From Candidatus Merdibacter merdigallinarum (lineage in GTDB: Bacteria > Bacillota_I > Bacilli_A > Erysipelotrichales > Erysipelotrichaceae): 35,556 bases of DNA. The position numbers and the translations under genes were made by a program. Of the stretch, positions 15,901 through 25,709 are shown in pieces. Location of the stretch: assembly GCA_019118705.1 (NCBI GenBank), contig DWYK01000224.1, positions 1 through 35,556 on the forward strand, in the 5' to 3' direction. Numbering within the stretch: position 1 is the first letter of the stretch; every line of letters begins with the position of its first letter. The notes beneath the pieces were generated by a model, which was given only the letters and a program-made list of their open reading frames with translations, was not told the origin of the DNA and searched no databases.

Positions 15901-18779
15901 AGGGAACCTACGATACCTGGACGACCTATGCCTACGATGTCGATGCCGCTTACTTCGATGCGGACAGCAAAGAGATCACGATCGCCTTCCATGCCGGAAA
16001 CAAGGCCAACGCTCTGGAACATGACATCGAGAACAACGATGACTTTGTCCTGAAGAACATCCGTCTGCTGTTGCCGGACGGCACGACGCTGCGCCCGCAG
16101 AGCTATGCCGGGGTCAACGGCATCGGTGCGATCGAACACACAGCAGACAACTGGCACCCGCAGGATCCGCAGGCATTGCGTACCTATGGCGCAGAGGATG
16201 AGATCAGCATGGGGGATGGCACGACGAAGATCGAGATCCTGTATGTGACCTTTGCCGTACCGGAAACGTCCTTCAACGGAAAGAGCTATCTGCTGGATAC
16301 GACGACGCTGAGCGATGGTACCCATACGATCTCCAGCGGTACTGCCAGCGTACAGGTGACCGTCGACAATACGGCACCGGAGATCGAGACGAACCTCACG
16401 GACGGCACGATGGTCCGAAACGAAACGATCCGCGCTTCTGCGCAGGATGCGATCAGCGGCGAAGTGGCGGTAACGGCAATGCTGGATGGGGAAGCGATCA
16501 CGCTGCCATACACCTTTGATTCCACGACCCTGAGTGCCGGTACCCATACGCTGACCCTGAGCGCTGCCGATACGGCCGGCAATCTGGCGACAAAGACGGT
16601 GACCTTCACGACACCGCAGGAAAATGCCGTCATCTCTGATCTGACGCCGGGCAGCGGATCCATCATCAACGGGGACCCGACCCTTTCCGCCTTCGTTACT
16701 GACCCGACCAACGATCGGATGGAGGTCTCCTTCAAGCTGGGCGAACACTATTCCTTAGGGGATGCGAACATCACGAGCGAAAGCGGCATCGCCCAGAACA
16801 ACGGCAGCACCGAGGGCAGCTTCACCGCTGACAGCGGCGATGGCTTCCCATATGAAGTGTTCGATATCGATCTGTCCGCATCACAGCTGCAGGCAGGACG
16901 CATGAAGGTGCGCTGGAGCGGTGTGACCAACAATGACAAGACGTTCCTGTACGCCTACAACCGGACAAACGGCACATGGGATCGCCTGGAAAGTGAAGCC
17001 GTGAACGAAAACGGCGAGCTGACGCTGACGGCCGATCTGACGCTGGAGGACTATGTGCAGGATCAGCAGGTGCGCATCATGGTACAAAACGGAGAAGGCT
17101 ATACACCGCCGCAGTACAGCGCGGGAGAAGCCGGTGCCGATGCGACCTACAACGAGAACGATACACCGCGTGACGATTACGATTTCACCTTTGTCATCGA
17201 AAGCGATACCCAATACTACAATGAGGACTACGACGGCAATCCGAGTCAGGATGTCGACGGGCAGTACCAGTATCAGCTGGATATCCACAACTGGGTGCTC
17301 AACAACCGGGAGCGCATGAACATTCAGTACATGTTCCATGACGGTGACATCATCGACGATGAGCCGCTGATCCCGGAATGGGAGAATGCGGATCGTGCCT
17401 ACCAGATGCTGGATGATGCAAATCTTCCATACGGCGTGCTGGCCGGCAACCACGATGTCGGACATCTCAGTGGCGATTATACCAATTATTCCAAGTATTT
17501 CGGCGAGAGCCGCTACCAGGGAAATCCATGGTACGGCGGCAGCTACAAAGACAACCGCGGTCATTATGATCTGATCACGGTGGATGGTATCGACTTCATC
17601 ATGATCTACATGGGCTGGGGCATCGGTGATGAGGAGATCGCCTGGATGAACGAAGTGCTGGCACAGTACCCGGAGCGAAAGGCCATCCTGAACTTCCATG
17701 AATATCTGCTGGCCAGCGGCGGTCTGGGTGAGGAACCACAGCGCATCTATGATGAGGTCGTCGCCACGAATCCAAATGTATGCATGGTGTTCTCCGGTCA
17801 TTATCACAATGCGCAGACCCGTGTGGACAGCTTTGATGACGATGGGGACGGTGTGGCGGAGCGCAATGTCTACCAGATGCTGTTTGACTATCAGGGGCTG
17901 GCACAGGGCGGCATGGGCTACATCCGACTGCTGCATTTCGACATGGACAACGAACAGATCATCTTCCGCACGTATTCACCTTCTCTGGATGATTACGATG
18001 CCAAGGATGAAGCGAACATCGGCGATGTCGACGGCATCAACGGCGAGGAGACCTTTACCGTTTCCTTTGCGGATCTCGGCATCACGTCCAAGCAAAAGCA
18101 GCTGACGACGTCTTCTCTGGATGTCGACCTTTACAGCGAGGAGTCTCTGGCGACCATCGAGGATGTACGAAGCGGCACAAAGGTCGAATATACGCTGGAA
18201 CATGCGGTCAACGGCACCTTTGGCTGGTATGTGGAAGTCCGGGATGCGAACGGCGGCTATGCGAAGAGCGATGTGCAGTATGTGACGGTACAGAAAGACG
18301 TGACACTGCCGACGCTGATCTTGCCGGGCGACAACACGCTGCAGCTCAACGACGCCTTCGATGCGATGGCCGGTGTCCGCGCAACGGATTATACCGGAGC
18401 GGATATCACCGATCGTGTACAGGTGAGCGGCAGTGTCGATACCACCAAGGCCGGCACATATGTTCTGACCTATACGGTCACGGATGCCTATGGCAACCAG
18501 GTGAGCAGCCAGCGTGTGATCACGGTCGAGAATGCACAGGAAAACGATCCTTCTCAGGGAGGCGAGACGGAGCCGACCCGTCCAGGCAGCGGAGAAACAA
18601 ACGACACGCCGTCTGCACCGCAGGACGATGCACAGCAGACAGGATCTGATGCATCGAGTGCGGATACCGCGACCGTGCAGAACGATGCGACCGTCTATGC
18701 CGGCACGGGCATCCTGGCGGCGATCGCTGCGGCCTTCGCCCTCCTGCGAAAGAAGATGGGGCGTGCCGAAAGACACTGA
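12951..18779 (+). pseudogene. giant secreted lamin-tail / metallophosphoesterase protein interrupted by an in-frame TAG
   Basis: The frame runs for 1,942 codons, with an amber stop at codon 82 (13194-13196) and no frameshift. Before it are AGGAGGG, a signal peptide (cleavage probably after VSA, near residue 33) and half of a lamin-tail domain. After it, the same frame is open from 13197 to the end; its first ATG is at 13206, without a ribosome-binding site. Codon 82 aligns with Phe and Gln in the two later repeats. Domains: lamin-tail repeats at about 45-190, 337-500 and 622-800, then Ig-like segments. Residues about 1410-1690 are a calcineurin-like phosphoesterase (SDTQ, HDGDI, GNHD, FHE, SGHYHNA). 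An Ig-like domain follows at about 1780-1860, then an acidic Ser/Thr/Gln linker and a C-terminal membrane helix with basic tail (no LPxTG). It would act outside the cell on a phosphate ester. It could be a pseudogene, a read error or rare readthrough. Confidence 0.8.
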
Positions 18780-18824
18780 TCGGTGCATCTGTTCGACGAC
18801 TCTACAAGAAGGTTTTGATTAACA

Positions 18825-18874
18825 GAAAAAGCAGGAAAGAACATAAGGAATCTTTTCCTGCTTTTTGTTTTCTT
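18825..18874 (+). terminator. intrinsic terminator of the giant surface-protein gene
   Basis: AAAAAGCAGGAAAGA (18826-18840) pairs, with one bulged A, with the complementary arm at 18851-18866. TTTTTGTTTTCTT follows. Confidence 0.8.
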
Positions 18875-18989
18875 GCGGGATGGTGAAAGATACAGGTTCG
18901 GCGGATGATCGAACAGGATGAAAAATCTTTGTATCCGAACGATCGATCAAAAAAAGACGATCTCCAGTTTTTGCCAATGAAGGCATTGG

Positions 18990-19022
18990 TAAAAAGCACC
19001 GTTTCTGTGACAGGAACGGTGC
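18990..19022 (-). terminator. intrinsic terminator of the pyrophosphatase gene
   Basis: On the minus strand an 11-bp stem (18996-19006 with 19012-19022, one G-T pair) with a 5-base loop is followed by a T-run at 18995-18990, starting 18 bases after the gene ends. The stretch between the two terminators (18875-18989) holds no gene; CCAATG/CATTGG at 18974-18989 is a minor inverted repeat. Confidence 0.75.
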
Positions 19023-19039
19023 GGATAAACTGGATGGAT

Positions 19040-20680
19040 TCAGATCGATGCGTTGATGATCGCCCGTGACAGCAGCGGGACGATCTGATTTTTTCTGGAG
19101 AGGATGTCCTCCTGGAAGCTGTGTTCCCCGTTTTCGTTCGGGAAGGCTTCGGTGACGATCTCCTGCAGACGTCCGCTGGCGTAGAAGATCGAGCCGTTTT
19201 CCACGATGCTGGTAAAGGCGACGACGAACAGGTCCAGGCCTTGCTGGAGGGTAAACTGTTCCATCTCGCTTCGCAGGTCGGCCTCGATGCTGCGCACCTC
19301 GTCGACGGCAGCGATGATCACTTGGGCGATCATGACTTTCTTGTTGTCGATCTGGAAGGTCTTGACGTCCTGGGAGATCAGATCATGCACGCTCTTGTGT
19401 GAGATGTTGGAGCTGACCTTGAACATTTCCATCGCGAAGGTGTCGATGTCCAGTCCGGCGATGGTCGCCAGGGTCCTGGCCAGGCCGATGTCCTTTCCGG
19501 TCGTTGTCGGCGATCGGAATTTCAATGTGTCGGACAAGATCGCGCCCAACAGCAGTCCGGCCAGATTCTTCGGGATCTCCATCTGGTTTTCCATATAGAT
19601 GGAAGTGATGATCGAAGCGGTGGACCCGATGATCTCATTGCGGAAATTGATCGGGCGGCTGGTGGCGATGTCACAGATGCGGTGGTGATCGATGATCTCC
19701 AGCAGATCGGCGCTTTCCACGCTCTTGACAGACTGGGCATATTCGTTGTGATCGACCAGGATCACCTGCTTGTTGTGATAATCCAGGATGTGATAACGGG
19801 ACAGATAGCCCTTGAGATAATTGTTGTTGTCGATGACCGGGTAGCTGCGATAGCGGCTCTTGAGCATCTTCTTTCCGACATCCTCCGCAAATTCATCGAT
19901 ATTGAAGCTGACCAGAGAGCGGATCATGATCAGACGGACCGGCGGAGCGAAGTACAGGTAACGGGAGGTGTTCATCGTTCCATGTCCGGAGATGATGATC
20001 GGACAGTGGTGGGCTTTGGCCAGTTCGAGGACCTCCTCGTGGATCGTATCGGTCCATACGACGATGAGCACGCCGGCACCTTTGCGGATGGCCGCTTTCT
20101 GTGCTTCCTTGTCATTTCCCAGCAAGACGAGACGGTCCTTGATGTCATAGTTGGCCAAGCCGGTCTCGGTCATGGCGATGATGCTGACCTTGCCGTTGAA
20201 ATGATAGTCGTCATCCATGTAGACGAGCCGGCCGCTGAGGGTCCTGGCAATGTTGTCCAGCGGGGTCTCCTTCAGCAGCTGGATGCTGGCAGCGGTATCG
20301 CCCAGACCGATGGAGGCGAGGTCGCTGCGGGTGACCATGCCCATCAGCTGGCCCTTCTCATTGACGACGCCGTAGGACTGCTTGTTGTGCTTCTGCATGA
20401 GCTGCAGCGTTTCATAGATCGTCGTGTCCGGGGTGATGGTGAGGGGAGGGTCCATCTCGATCTCGCGGATGGTTGCGCGGGCATCTTCAAACAGCATCGG
20501 CGCTTCAAAGCCGAATCGTTCCAGCAGCCATTTTGTCTCGGCGTTGATCTTGCCCAGACGGCAGGGAACAGCGTCCATGCCTTTGCGCTGCAACAGCAGG
20601 GCATAGGCGATTGCAGATACGATGGAGTCGGTGTCCGGATGGCGATGTCCCGTAATATACACAGTTCTTTGACTTTCCAT
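19040..20680 (-). CDS. ppaC: family II (Mn/Co-dependent) inorganic pyrophosphatase with CBS-DRTGG regulatory insert
   Basis: The 546-residue cytoplasmic enzyme hydrolyses pyrophosphate. The DHH catalytic domain is split: GHRHPDTDS (11-19) with metal ligands including D16 and D18, then D310 (LVDHNE), the DHH triad 331-333 and D384 (LSDTLKF). The C-terminal DHHA2 domain contains the substrate-binding SRK at 528-530. Between residues about 75 and 300 lies a long insert with CBS motifs (TITPDTTIYETLQLM; YRSYPVIDNNNYLKGYLS) flanking a DRTGG domain. This makes it the nucleotide-regulated form, which in studied relatives is inhibited by AMP/ADP and stimulated by ATP or diadenosine polyphosphates. 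It is monocistronic, with its own promoter and terminator, and divergent from the surface-polymer cluster. Confidence 0.95.
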   Translation of the reverse strand: MESQRTVYITGHRHPDTDSIVSAIAYALLLQRKGMDAVPCRLGKINAETKWLLERFGFEAPMLFEDARATIREIEMDPPLTITPDTTIYETLQLMQKHNKQSYGVVNEKGQLMGMVTRSDLASIGLGDTAASIQLLKETPLDNIARTLSGRLVYMDDDYHFNGKVSIIAMTETGLANYDIKDRLVLLGNDKEAQKAAIRKGAGVLIVVWTDTIHEEVLELAKAHHCPIIISGHGTMNTSRYLYFAPPVRLIMIRSLVSFNIDEFAEDVGKKMLKSRYRSYPVIDNNNYLKGYLSRYHILDYHNKQVILVDHNEYAQSVKSVESADLLEIIDHHRICDIATSRPINFRNEIIGSTASIITSIYMENQMEIPKNLAGLLLGAILSDTLKFRSPTTTGKDIGLARTLATIAGLDIDTFAMEMFKVSSNISHKSVHDLISQDVKTFQIDNKKVMIAQVIIAAVDEVRSIEADLRSEMEQFTLQQGLDLFVVAFTSIVENGSIFYASGRLQEIVTEAFPNENGEHSFQEDILSRKNQIVPLLSRAIINASI

Positions 20681-20728
20681 TGGTTCCTCCTGGGAAGAGG
20701 TTACATCCGTCCCTCTTTCGATAATTTT

Positions 20729-20757
20729 AATCTATCATGATTTGTTTTTCTTTTCAA
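20729..20757 (-). promoter_or_regulatory. promoter of ppaC
   Basis: On the minus strand, TTGAAA (20757-20752) and TAGATT (20734-20729) have a 17-base spacer, 49 bases upstream of the start codon. AGGAGG precedes that start. This is the best sigma-A-type pair in the window. Confidence 0.7.
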
Positions 20758-20866
20758 GCCGCAGCTATCGCGAAACGATGGCACGATCCTGTGGCAGGAA
20801 GTGATACATAGATCTTGCGAAGAAAATCCATACTAGAGGATGAATGGAATGCGCGGGAGGGCGGTC

Positions 20867-22048
20867 ATGAAAAAACGGATCCTGATCATCGCAAATGCGT
20901 ACAGTTTTTTATATAAATTTGAGAGAGAAAATGTGGCGCTGCTGCAGCGGATGGGGTATGAGGTGCATTATGCGGCCAATCTGAAGGAACAGTGCTATGA
21001 GGAACAAAAGCGCATCGTAGAGAGGCTGGGTGTCTGTCTGCATCATCTTCCCCTGGCGCGTTCTCCATATCTCTACCGTCAGAACAAAGAAGCGTTCGAT
21101 GTGCTGCTTTCGCTCATCCGGCGTCATTCGATCGAGGTCCTCCACTGTCATACGCCGGTGGCTGCCGTACTGGCGCGTCTGGCATCCCGCTTTGTGAAGC
21201 GTCCGCTCTACATCATTTATACGGCACATGGCTTTCATTTTTACCGGGGCGCGCCGCTGCTCAACAATACGCTCTATTATCTGGTGGAACGTCAGCTGGC
21301 AAAAGAGACCGATGTGCTGATCACGATCAATGAGGAGGATCATGCGCAGGCGAAGAAGCTGCGGCTGAAGCCGGGCGGCCGTGTCTATCTGATTCCCGGG
21401 GTGGGATTAGACATCGCTCGTTTTCATCCGCTTTCGCCGATCACGATCCTGCGTCAGCGTCAGTCGATGGGCTTTCTGAGCGAGGATTTTGTCGCCGTCA
21501 GCGTCGGAGAGCTCAACGGCAACAAAAATCAGGAGGCGCTGCTGGATGTGTTTGTGAAGCTGCGGGCCATGGGGGCATGCATGGCGCATATGCACTGCCT
21601 GATCCTGGGGGATGGCGTGTATGAGGCACGTCTGCGCCGCCAGATCCGGGAGCGTGCGCTGCAGGACAGCGTCCATCTGCTGGGACATGTGCACGACGTG
21701 CGGATGATCCTCGGCAGCAGCGATGCCTTTTTGTTTCCCAGCAAGCGGGAAGGGCTGGGCATGGCGGCGCTGGAGGCACTGTCGATGGGGATCCCGGTGA
21801 TCGCCGCGGACAACCGGGGAACCCGGGAGTACATGCAGGATGGGGAGAATGGGTTCGTCTGTGAACCGGAGGTGCTCCCTGTGCAGATGGCGCAGGGGAT
21901 CTTGCGGCTGCAGCAGATGCGCCTGCTGGAGAAAGAGCGGCTGCGGCAGCGCTGCATGCTGTCGGTGCGCATGTATGAGAAACGCTATCCGCGGCGGATC
22001 ATGCAGGAGATCTACACACGGATGGATGCGCAGGTGTATGGCTCATGA
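20867..22048 (+). CDS. glycosyltransferase family 4
   Basis: The 393-residue retaining GT-B glycosyltransferase has an N-terminal acceptor half (MKKRILIIANAYSFLYKF, IEVLHCHTPVAAVLARL, YTAHGFHFYRGAP) and a C-terminal nucleotide-sugar half with the EX7E motif E295-E303 (REGLGMAALE). It probably transfers a sugar onto a lipid-linked intermediate on the inner membrane face; it resembles the GT4 enzymes of capsule and O-antigen clusters. GGGAGG (20855-20860) favours 20867 over an ATG at 20840. It is the first gene of the surface-polymer cluster. I see no convincing promoter between 20760 and 20860. Its stop overlaps the next gene by ATGA. Confidence 0.9.
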   Translation: MKKRILIIANAYSFLYKFERENVALLQRMGYEVHYAANLKEQCYEEQKRIVERLGVCLHHLPLARSPYLYRQNKEAFDVLLSLIRRHSIEVLHCHTPVAAVLARLASRFVKRPLYIIYTAHGFHFYRGAPLLNNTLYYLVERQLAKETDVLITINEEDHAQAKKLRLKPGGRVYLIPGVGLDIARFHPLSPITILRQRQSMGFLSEDFVAVSVGELNGNKNQEALLDVFVKLRAMGACMAHMHCLILGDGVYEARLRRQIRERALQDSVHLLGHVHDVRMILGSSDAFLFPSKREGLGMAALEALSMGIPVIAADNRGTREYMQDGENGFVCEPEVLPVQMAQGILRLQQMRLLEKERLRQRCMLSVRMYEKRYPRRIMQEIYTRMDAQVYGS

Positions 22049-24189
22049 AGGAAACCGCAACAGATCTGGTCAGTGTGATCATGGGCGTCTATGCCCCGAA
22101 GGAGAGGACGATCCTGTTTGCGGCCATCGCTTCGCTGTGTGCTTCCAGCTGGACGAACTGGGAACTGGTGCTGGTGGACGATGGCACGGAAGGGGAAGGG
22201 CGAAGATGGATCGAGGAAGCCGCCAAGATGGATGCGCGCATCCGTCTGTTTCGTCATCCGCACAATCAGGGGCTGGCTGCTGCGCTGAATACGGCGATCG
22301 CGCACAGCCGGGGATCCTGGATCGCCCGCATGGATGGCGATGACCGCACACATCCGTGCCGTCTGGAGGTGATGGTGCGCTACCTGCAGACACATCCCTT
22401 TGTGGACTGGGTCGGCTGTGCCTGTGATCTGATCGATGCACAGGGGGTCTGGGGCGGCATCCGACCACCCTTTGAGCCATCGATCGAGGATTATCTGTCA
22501 CATTCGCCGTTCATCCATCCTTCTGTGATGTTTCGCGGAGAGGTGCTGCGGCAGACCGGCGGTTATGCGCAGCGAGCCGGTCATTATCGCTGTGAGGATT
22601 ATGAGCTGTTTTTGCGCCTGTTTGCGAGCGGGCATCGTGGCCGCAATCTGCCCGGACGGCTGTATCAATATCGGGAGGAAAGGGACAGCTATCAGCGTCG
22701 TACGCTTTCGGCGGCACTTTGTGAGGCCCGGGTGCGCAGGGAAGGGGCCCGAAGGCTGGACATCCACGGAGTGCGTGCCTGGCGGTGCATCGCCAAGCCG
22801 CTGGCGGTCGCACTGGTGCCGGATGGTTTGCATGCGCGCATCAAGCGGCGATGGTATGCATACAACCGGTTTCAGACATACTGGGAGAGAGCCGGGGAAC
22901 TGCGGCCGTTCCATGTCAGCGGGGATGCGCTGACCCAGTGTGCGGCGCATGTGGTAGCACCCGTCGTCACGGCGTATGTGGCGTGGGTGCTGCGGCAGGC
23001 CCTTCATCATGGGCATACCCGTCTGTATTTCTGTGCCCGGGATGGCTGGCTGCCTTATCACTGTGCCTGTCTGCTCATCAAACGCTGGCAGCTGCCGGTC
23101 GAATGCCGCTATCTGTATGTCTCCCGTGCTGCGCTGCGGCAGCCCTGTTACCACATGGATGTGGACCGTGCGCTGGAGTGGATCTGCCGGGATGCGATGC
23201 AGGTGACGCTGGCGGTGCTGTTTGTGCGCAGCGGGATCCCGCGCTCGAAATGGCAGAGGCTGATCACGGAACTGGCACTGCCGTATGGGATGGAGGAACC
23301 GCTGTCGCGCAAACAGCTGCGGACGGTGCGGCGGGCATTTTCCCGCTGTGCCAGTGTTCGCGAAGAACTGCGGCGCGCATCCCTTGTCCGCTATGCGCAG
23401 ACGAAGGCATATCTGCGCCAGGAAGGGCTGATGGATGGCGCGGACTGGGCGATCGTGGACAGCGGCTGGAATGGTTCGCTGGCCCTCGCTTTGTCGCTCG
23501 TGCTGAGCGATGGGACGGATGAAAGGGGCGTACATGGTTATTATCTCGGTCTGTTTGATCTTCCCCACGGGGCCGATCCCTCGCTTGCGCATCCGTATCT
23601 GTTTTCCCCAAAGGATCATCTGCTGAGCAAAAGCGGGTTTTGTGTGGCGCTGTGGGAGGTGCTGTGCAGTGCGCCGCATGGGATGACGCTCGGGTATCAG
23701 AAGGTGCAGGGGCGCATGGAACCGATCCTGGAAAAGAAAGGAAACGGGGAGGGGGCGTGGATGGCCGTGATGCGGCAGGCAATGGAGGTGCAGGCGATGC
23801 AGATCAGCGCTGGGCAGGCGACGTTTCTGTCGCTGGATCATGAAGCGATCGCCGCCTGTGCCCGACGTACGCTGTGCGCACTGATGAGTTTTCCTACACG
23901 AAGGGAAAGCGAAGCGCTGGGCGCCCTGGTGTTCTGTGATGAGATCGTTACGCATCATCTGCGCCCGCTCGTCGTGCCCGCTACCCGCTCACAGCTGCGC
24001 CGGCAGCTGCCTTTGAGCAGAGGGCTGTATCGTTCCCCATTGCCGTCTGCCGTACAGAGCGCCTGGTTTGGCGCTGCGGCGGCACAGCGGGGGAAAGCGG
24101 TACGGCTCTGGCAGCTTCGCTGGCTGTTTCAGCGGCTCATCTGGATGACGCTCATGTACTGGAGGTGGAAACATGCATCAAAACAATGA
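22045..24189 (+). CDS. GT2 glycosyltransferase fused to a module shared with the two HAD proteins
   Basis: The 714-residue protein has an N-terminal GT-A family 2 domain (residues 1-230: VSVIMGVYAPKE, VDDGTEGEG, catalytic-metal DxD at D97-G-D99). After a linker, a second module of about 300 residues begins near 290. It contains ARDG (331-334), VSR (359-361), VDSGWNGS (471-478) and a late WEVLCSAP motif. The same motifs, in order, occur in the C-terminal halves of the two HAD-type proteins encoded downstream, but here the HAD domain is missing and a glycosyltransferase takes its place. The module's function is unknown; the fusion suggests it acts on the same glycan. It starts within the GT4 stop and overlaps the permease gene by 17 bases. 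Confidence 0.85.
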   Translation: MKETATDLVSVIMGVYAPKERTILFAAIASLCASSWTNWELVLVDDGTEGEGRRWIEEAAKMDARIRLFRHPHNQGLAAALNTAIAHSRGSWIARMDGDDRTHPCRLEVMVRYLQTHPFVDWVGCACDLIDAQGVWGGIRPPFEPSIEDYLSHSPFIHPSVMFRGEVLRQTGGYAQRAGHYRCEDYELFLRLFASGHRGRNLPGRLYQYREERDSYQRRTLSAALCEARVRREGARRLDIHGVRAWRCIAKPLAVALVPDGLHARIKRRWYAYNRFQTYWERAGELRPFHVSGDALTQCAAHVVAPVVTAYVAWVLRQALHHGHTRLYFCARDGWLPYHCACLLIKRWQLPVECRYLYVSRAALRQPCYHMDVDRALEWICRDAMQVTLAVLFVRSGIPRSKWQRLITELALPYGMEEPLSRKQLRTVRRAFSRCASVREELRRASLVRYAQTKAYLRQEGLMDGADWAIVDSGWNGSLALALSLVLSDGTDERGVHGYYLGLFDLPHGADPSLAHPYLFSPKDHLLSKSGFCVALWEVLCSAPHGMTLGYQKVQGRMEPILEKKGNGEGAWMAVMRQAMEVQAMQISAGQATFLSLDHEAIAACARRTLCALMSFPTRRESEALGALVFCDEIVTHHLRPLVVPATRSQLRRQLPLSRGLYRSPLPSAVQSAWFGAAAAQRGKAVRLWQLRWLFQRLIWMTLMYWRWKHASKQ

Positions 24190-24946
24190 TCGTCGACAAC
24201 AGTGGTTCATCCTGCAGGAACTGGTCGTTCGCGAACTCAAACGACGCTATGCCCGTTCTTATCTGGGCGTGCTGTGGAGCGTGCTGCATCCGCTGCTGTC
24301 GATGATGATCCTCTCGTTCATCTTTTCCAGCATGTTTCAGCGCTCCATCGAAAACTATCCGATCTACTATCTCAGCGGGTATCTGATCTGGCAGACGTTT
24401 TCTGTGGCGACCACGCATGCACTGAGCGCGCTGGCGGACAATCGCGCCCTGCTGCTGAAGGCTCGGCTGTCGCCTTCGCTGCTGGTGACGGCCCGTGTCG
24501 CTACCGCGTTTGTCAATCTGGGCTATTCGCTCATCGCCTATGTGGTGATGCTGGCGGTGTTTGGTGTCGGCGTGCATGTGCGCATGCTCACGGCCTTCTT
24601 CCTGTTTGCCCTGCTGTTTCTGTTCACGCTGGGGATCTCTTATCTGCTGTCGTGCGTCTATGTGTTTTTTGGTGACATCAAGCATCTGTACGCGGTCTTT
24701 CTCACGCTGTGGATGTATTGCAGCGCCATCTTTTACCCGGCATCGCAGCTGGAAGGCCTCATCCGCACCGTCGTCCACATCAATCCGCTGTTTTGTTTCA
24801 TCGATGCATTGCGTGGCATCGTCTTGTCGGGACAGCTGCCGGATGCAGGGGCGTTTGGCGTGCTCGTGCTCTGGAGCGTCGGGGCGCTGATCGTGGGAAG
24901 ATGGGTGTTTCAGCGTTCGCACAGGGAAATCGTTTTGCGTCTGTGA
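24173..24946 (+). CDS. ABC-2 polysaccharide/teichoic acid export permease (Wzm/TagG type)
   Basis: The 257-residue membrane protein has six predicted helices. The family opening LVVRELKRRYARSYLGVLWSVLHPLL is followed by hydrophobic segments near residues 42-60, 65-80, 108-130, 140-165, 173-195 and 228-248. With the ATPase encoded 10 bases downstream it forms a transporter that exports a lipid-linked polymer across the membrane. It begins inside the previous coding region. The pair sits mid-cluster between glycosyltransferases and polymer-modifying genes, as in ABC-dependent capsule or wall teichoic acid loci. Confidence 0.92.
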   Translation: MHQNNDRRQQWFILQELVVRELKRRYARSYLGVLWSVLHPLLSMMILSFIFSSMFQRSIENYPIYYLSGYLIWQTFSVATTHALSALADNRALLLKARLSPSLLVTARVATAFVNLGYSLIAYVVMLAVFGVGVHVRMLTAFFLFALLFLFTLGISYLLSCVYVFFGDIKHLYAVFLTLWMYCSAIFYPASQLEGLIRTVVHINPLFCFIDALRGIVLSGQLPDAGAFGVLVLWSVGALIVGRWVFQRSHREIVLRL

Positions 24947-24956
24947 GGAGGTCGAC

Positions 24957-25709
24957 ATGGAGGAAGTGATGATACAGGCAGCGCATGTCTCGATGCGCTT
25001 TTACCGGGAGCTCAATGAGGCGAACAGCGTCAAAGAGCGGCTGGTGCGGATGTGGAAGGGAGAACGGCAGGTCGTGGAGGTGAAGGCACTGAATGATGTC
25101 AGCTTCACCATCGGCAAGGGAGAGATCGTCGGCATCATCGGCGTCAACGGATCCGGCAAGAGCACGCTGCTCAAGCTCATCGCCGGGGTGCTGCCGCCCA
25201 CACAGGGGCACCTGCTGGTCGATCATGACAAGGTGCAGCTGCTGACGCTGGGCACCGGGTTTGACCATGAGCTGACCGGGCGGGAAAACATTTACCTCAA
25301 CGGGGCGATCAGCGGTTATTCCCGCTCGTTCCTCGATGCGCACGTCGATGCGATCCTGTCTTTTGCCCAACTGCAGGAGGCGGCGGATGCCAAGGTGCGC
25401 ACGTATTCCTCCGGCATGGTGTCCCGTCTGGCATTTGCGATCGCCACGGCAGGCCGTGCGGCAGAGATCCTGATCCTCGATGAGGTGCTCAGCGTCGGTG
25501 ATCTGTTTTTCCGCAGAAAAAGCGAAGCGCGCATCCGTGAGATGATCCGCAGCGGTTCGACGGTGCTCATCGTCTCGCATGCGCCTGCGGTGATCCGTTC
25601 CCTGTGTACGCGGGTGCTGTGGCTCAGACAGGGGGAACTGATCATGGACGGTCCCCCGGATCAGGTCTGTACGGCCTATGAGCGCATCGGAAAGGAGATG
25701 AGCGGATGA
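24957..25709 (+). CDS. polysaccharide/teichoic acid export ATP-binding protein (Wzt/TagH type)
   Basis: The 250-residue ABC ATPase has a Walker A motif (GVNGSGKST), a divergent signature (YSSGMVSRLAFAIA), Walker B (EILILDEVLSVGD) and H-loop (IVSHAP). The N-terminal VSMRFYRELNEANSVKERL and the SSGM signature are typical of the Wzt/TagH subfamily. It ends right after the nucleotide-binding domain, so the carbohydrate-recognising extension of longer Wzt proteins is absent. Export therefore should not depend on a terminal glycan cap read by this subunit. AGGAGG (24946-24951) precedes the start. The stop overlaps the next gene by ATGA. Confidence 0.94.
   Translation: MEEVMIQAAHVSMRFYRELNEANSVKERLVRMWKGERQVVEVKALNDVSFTIGKGEIVGIIGVNGSGKSTLLKLIAGVLPPTQGHLLVDHDKVQLLTLGTGFDHELTGRENIYLNGAISGYSRSFLDAHVDAILSFAQLQEAADAKVRTYSSGMVSRLAFAIATAGRAAEILILDEVLSVGDLFFRRKSEARIREMIRSGSTVLIVSHAPAVIRSLCTRVLWLRQGELIMDGPPDQVCTAYERIGKEMSG

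Noticed and set aside
16300-16620. Possible DNA tandem repeat in the surface-protein gene (TTTLSDGTHT / TTLSAGTHTL)
   Set aside because: The similarity is between two Ig-like protein repeats that have diverged at the DNA level; it is not a recent tandem repeat or CRISPR-like array.
14850-16748. 632-codon open frame opposite the giant surface-protein gene
   Set aside because: Antisense shadow with no domain and no start signals.
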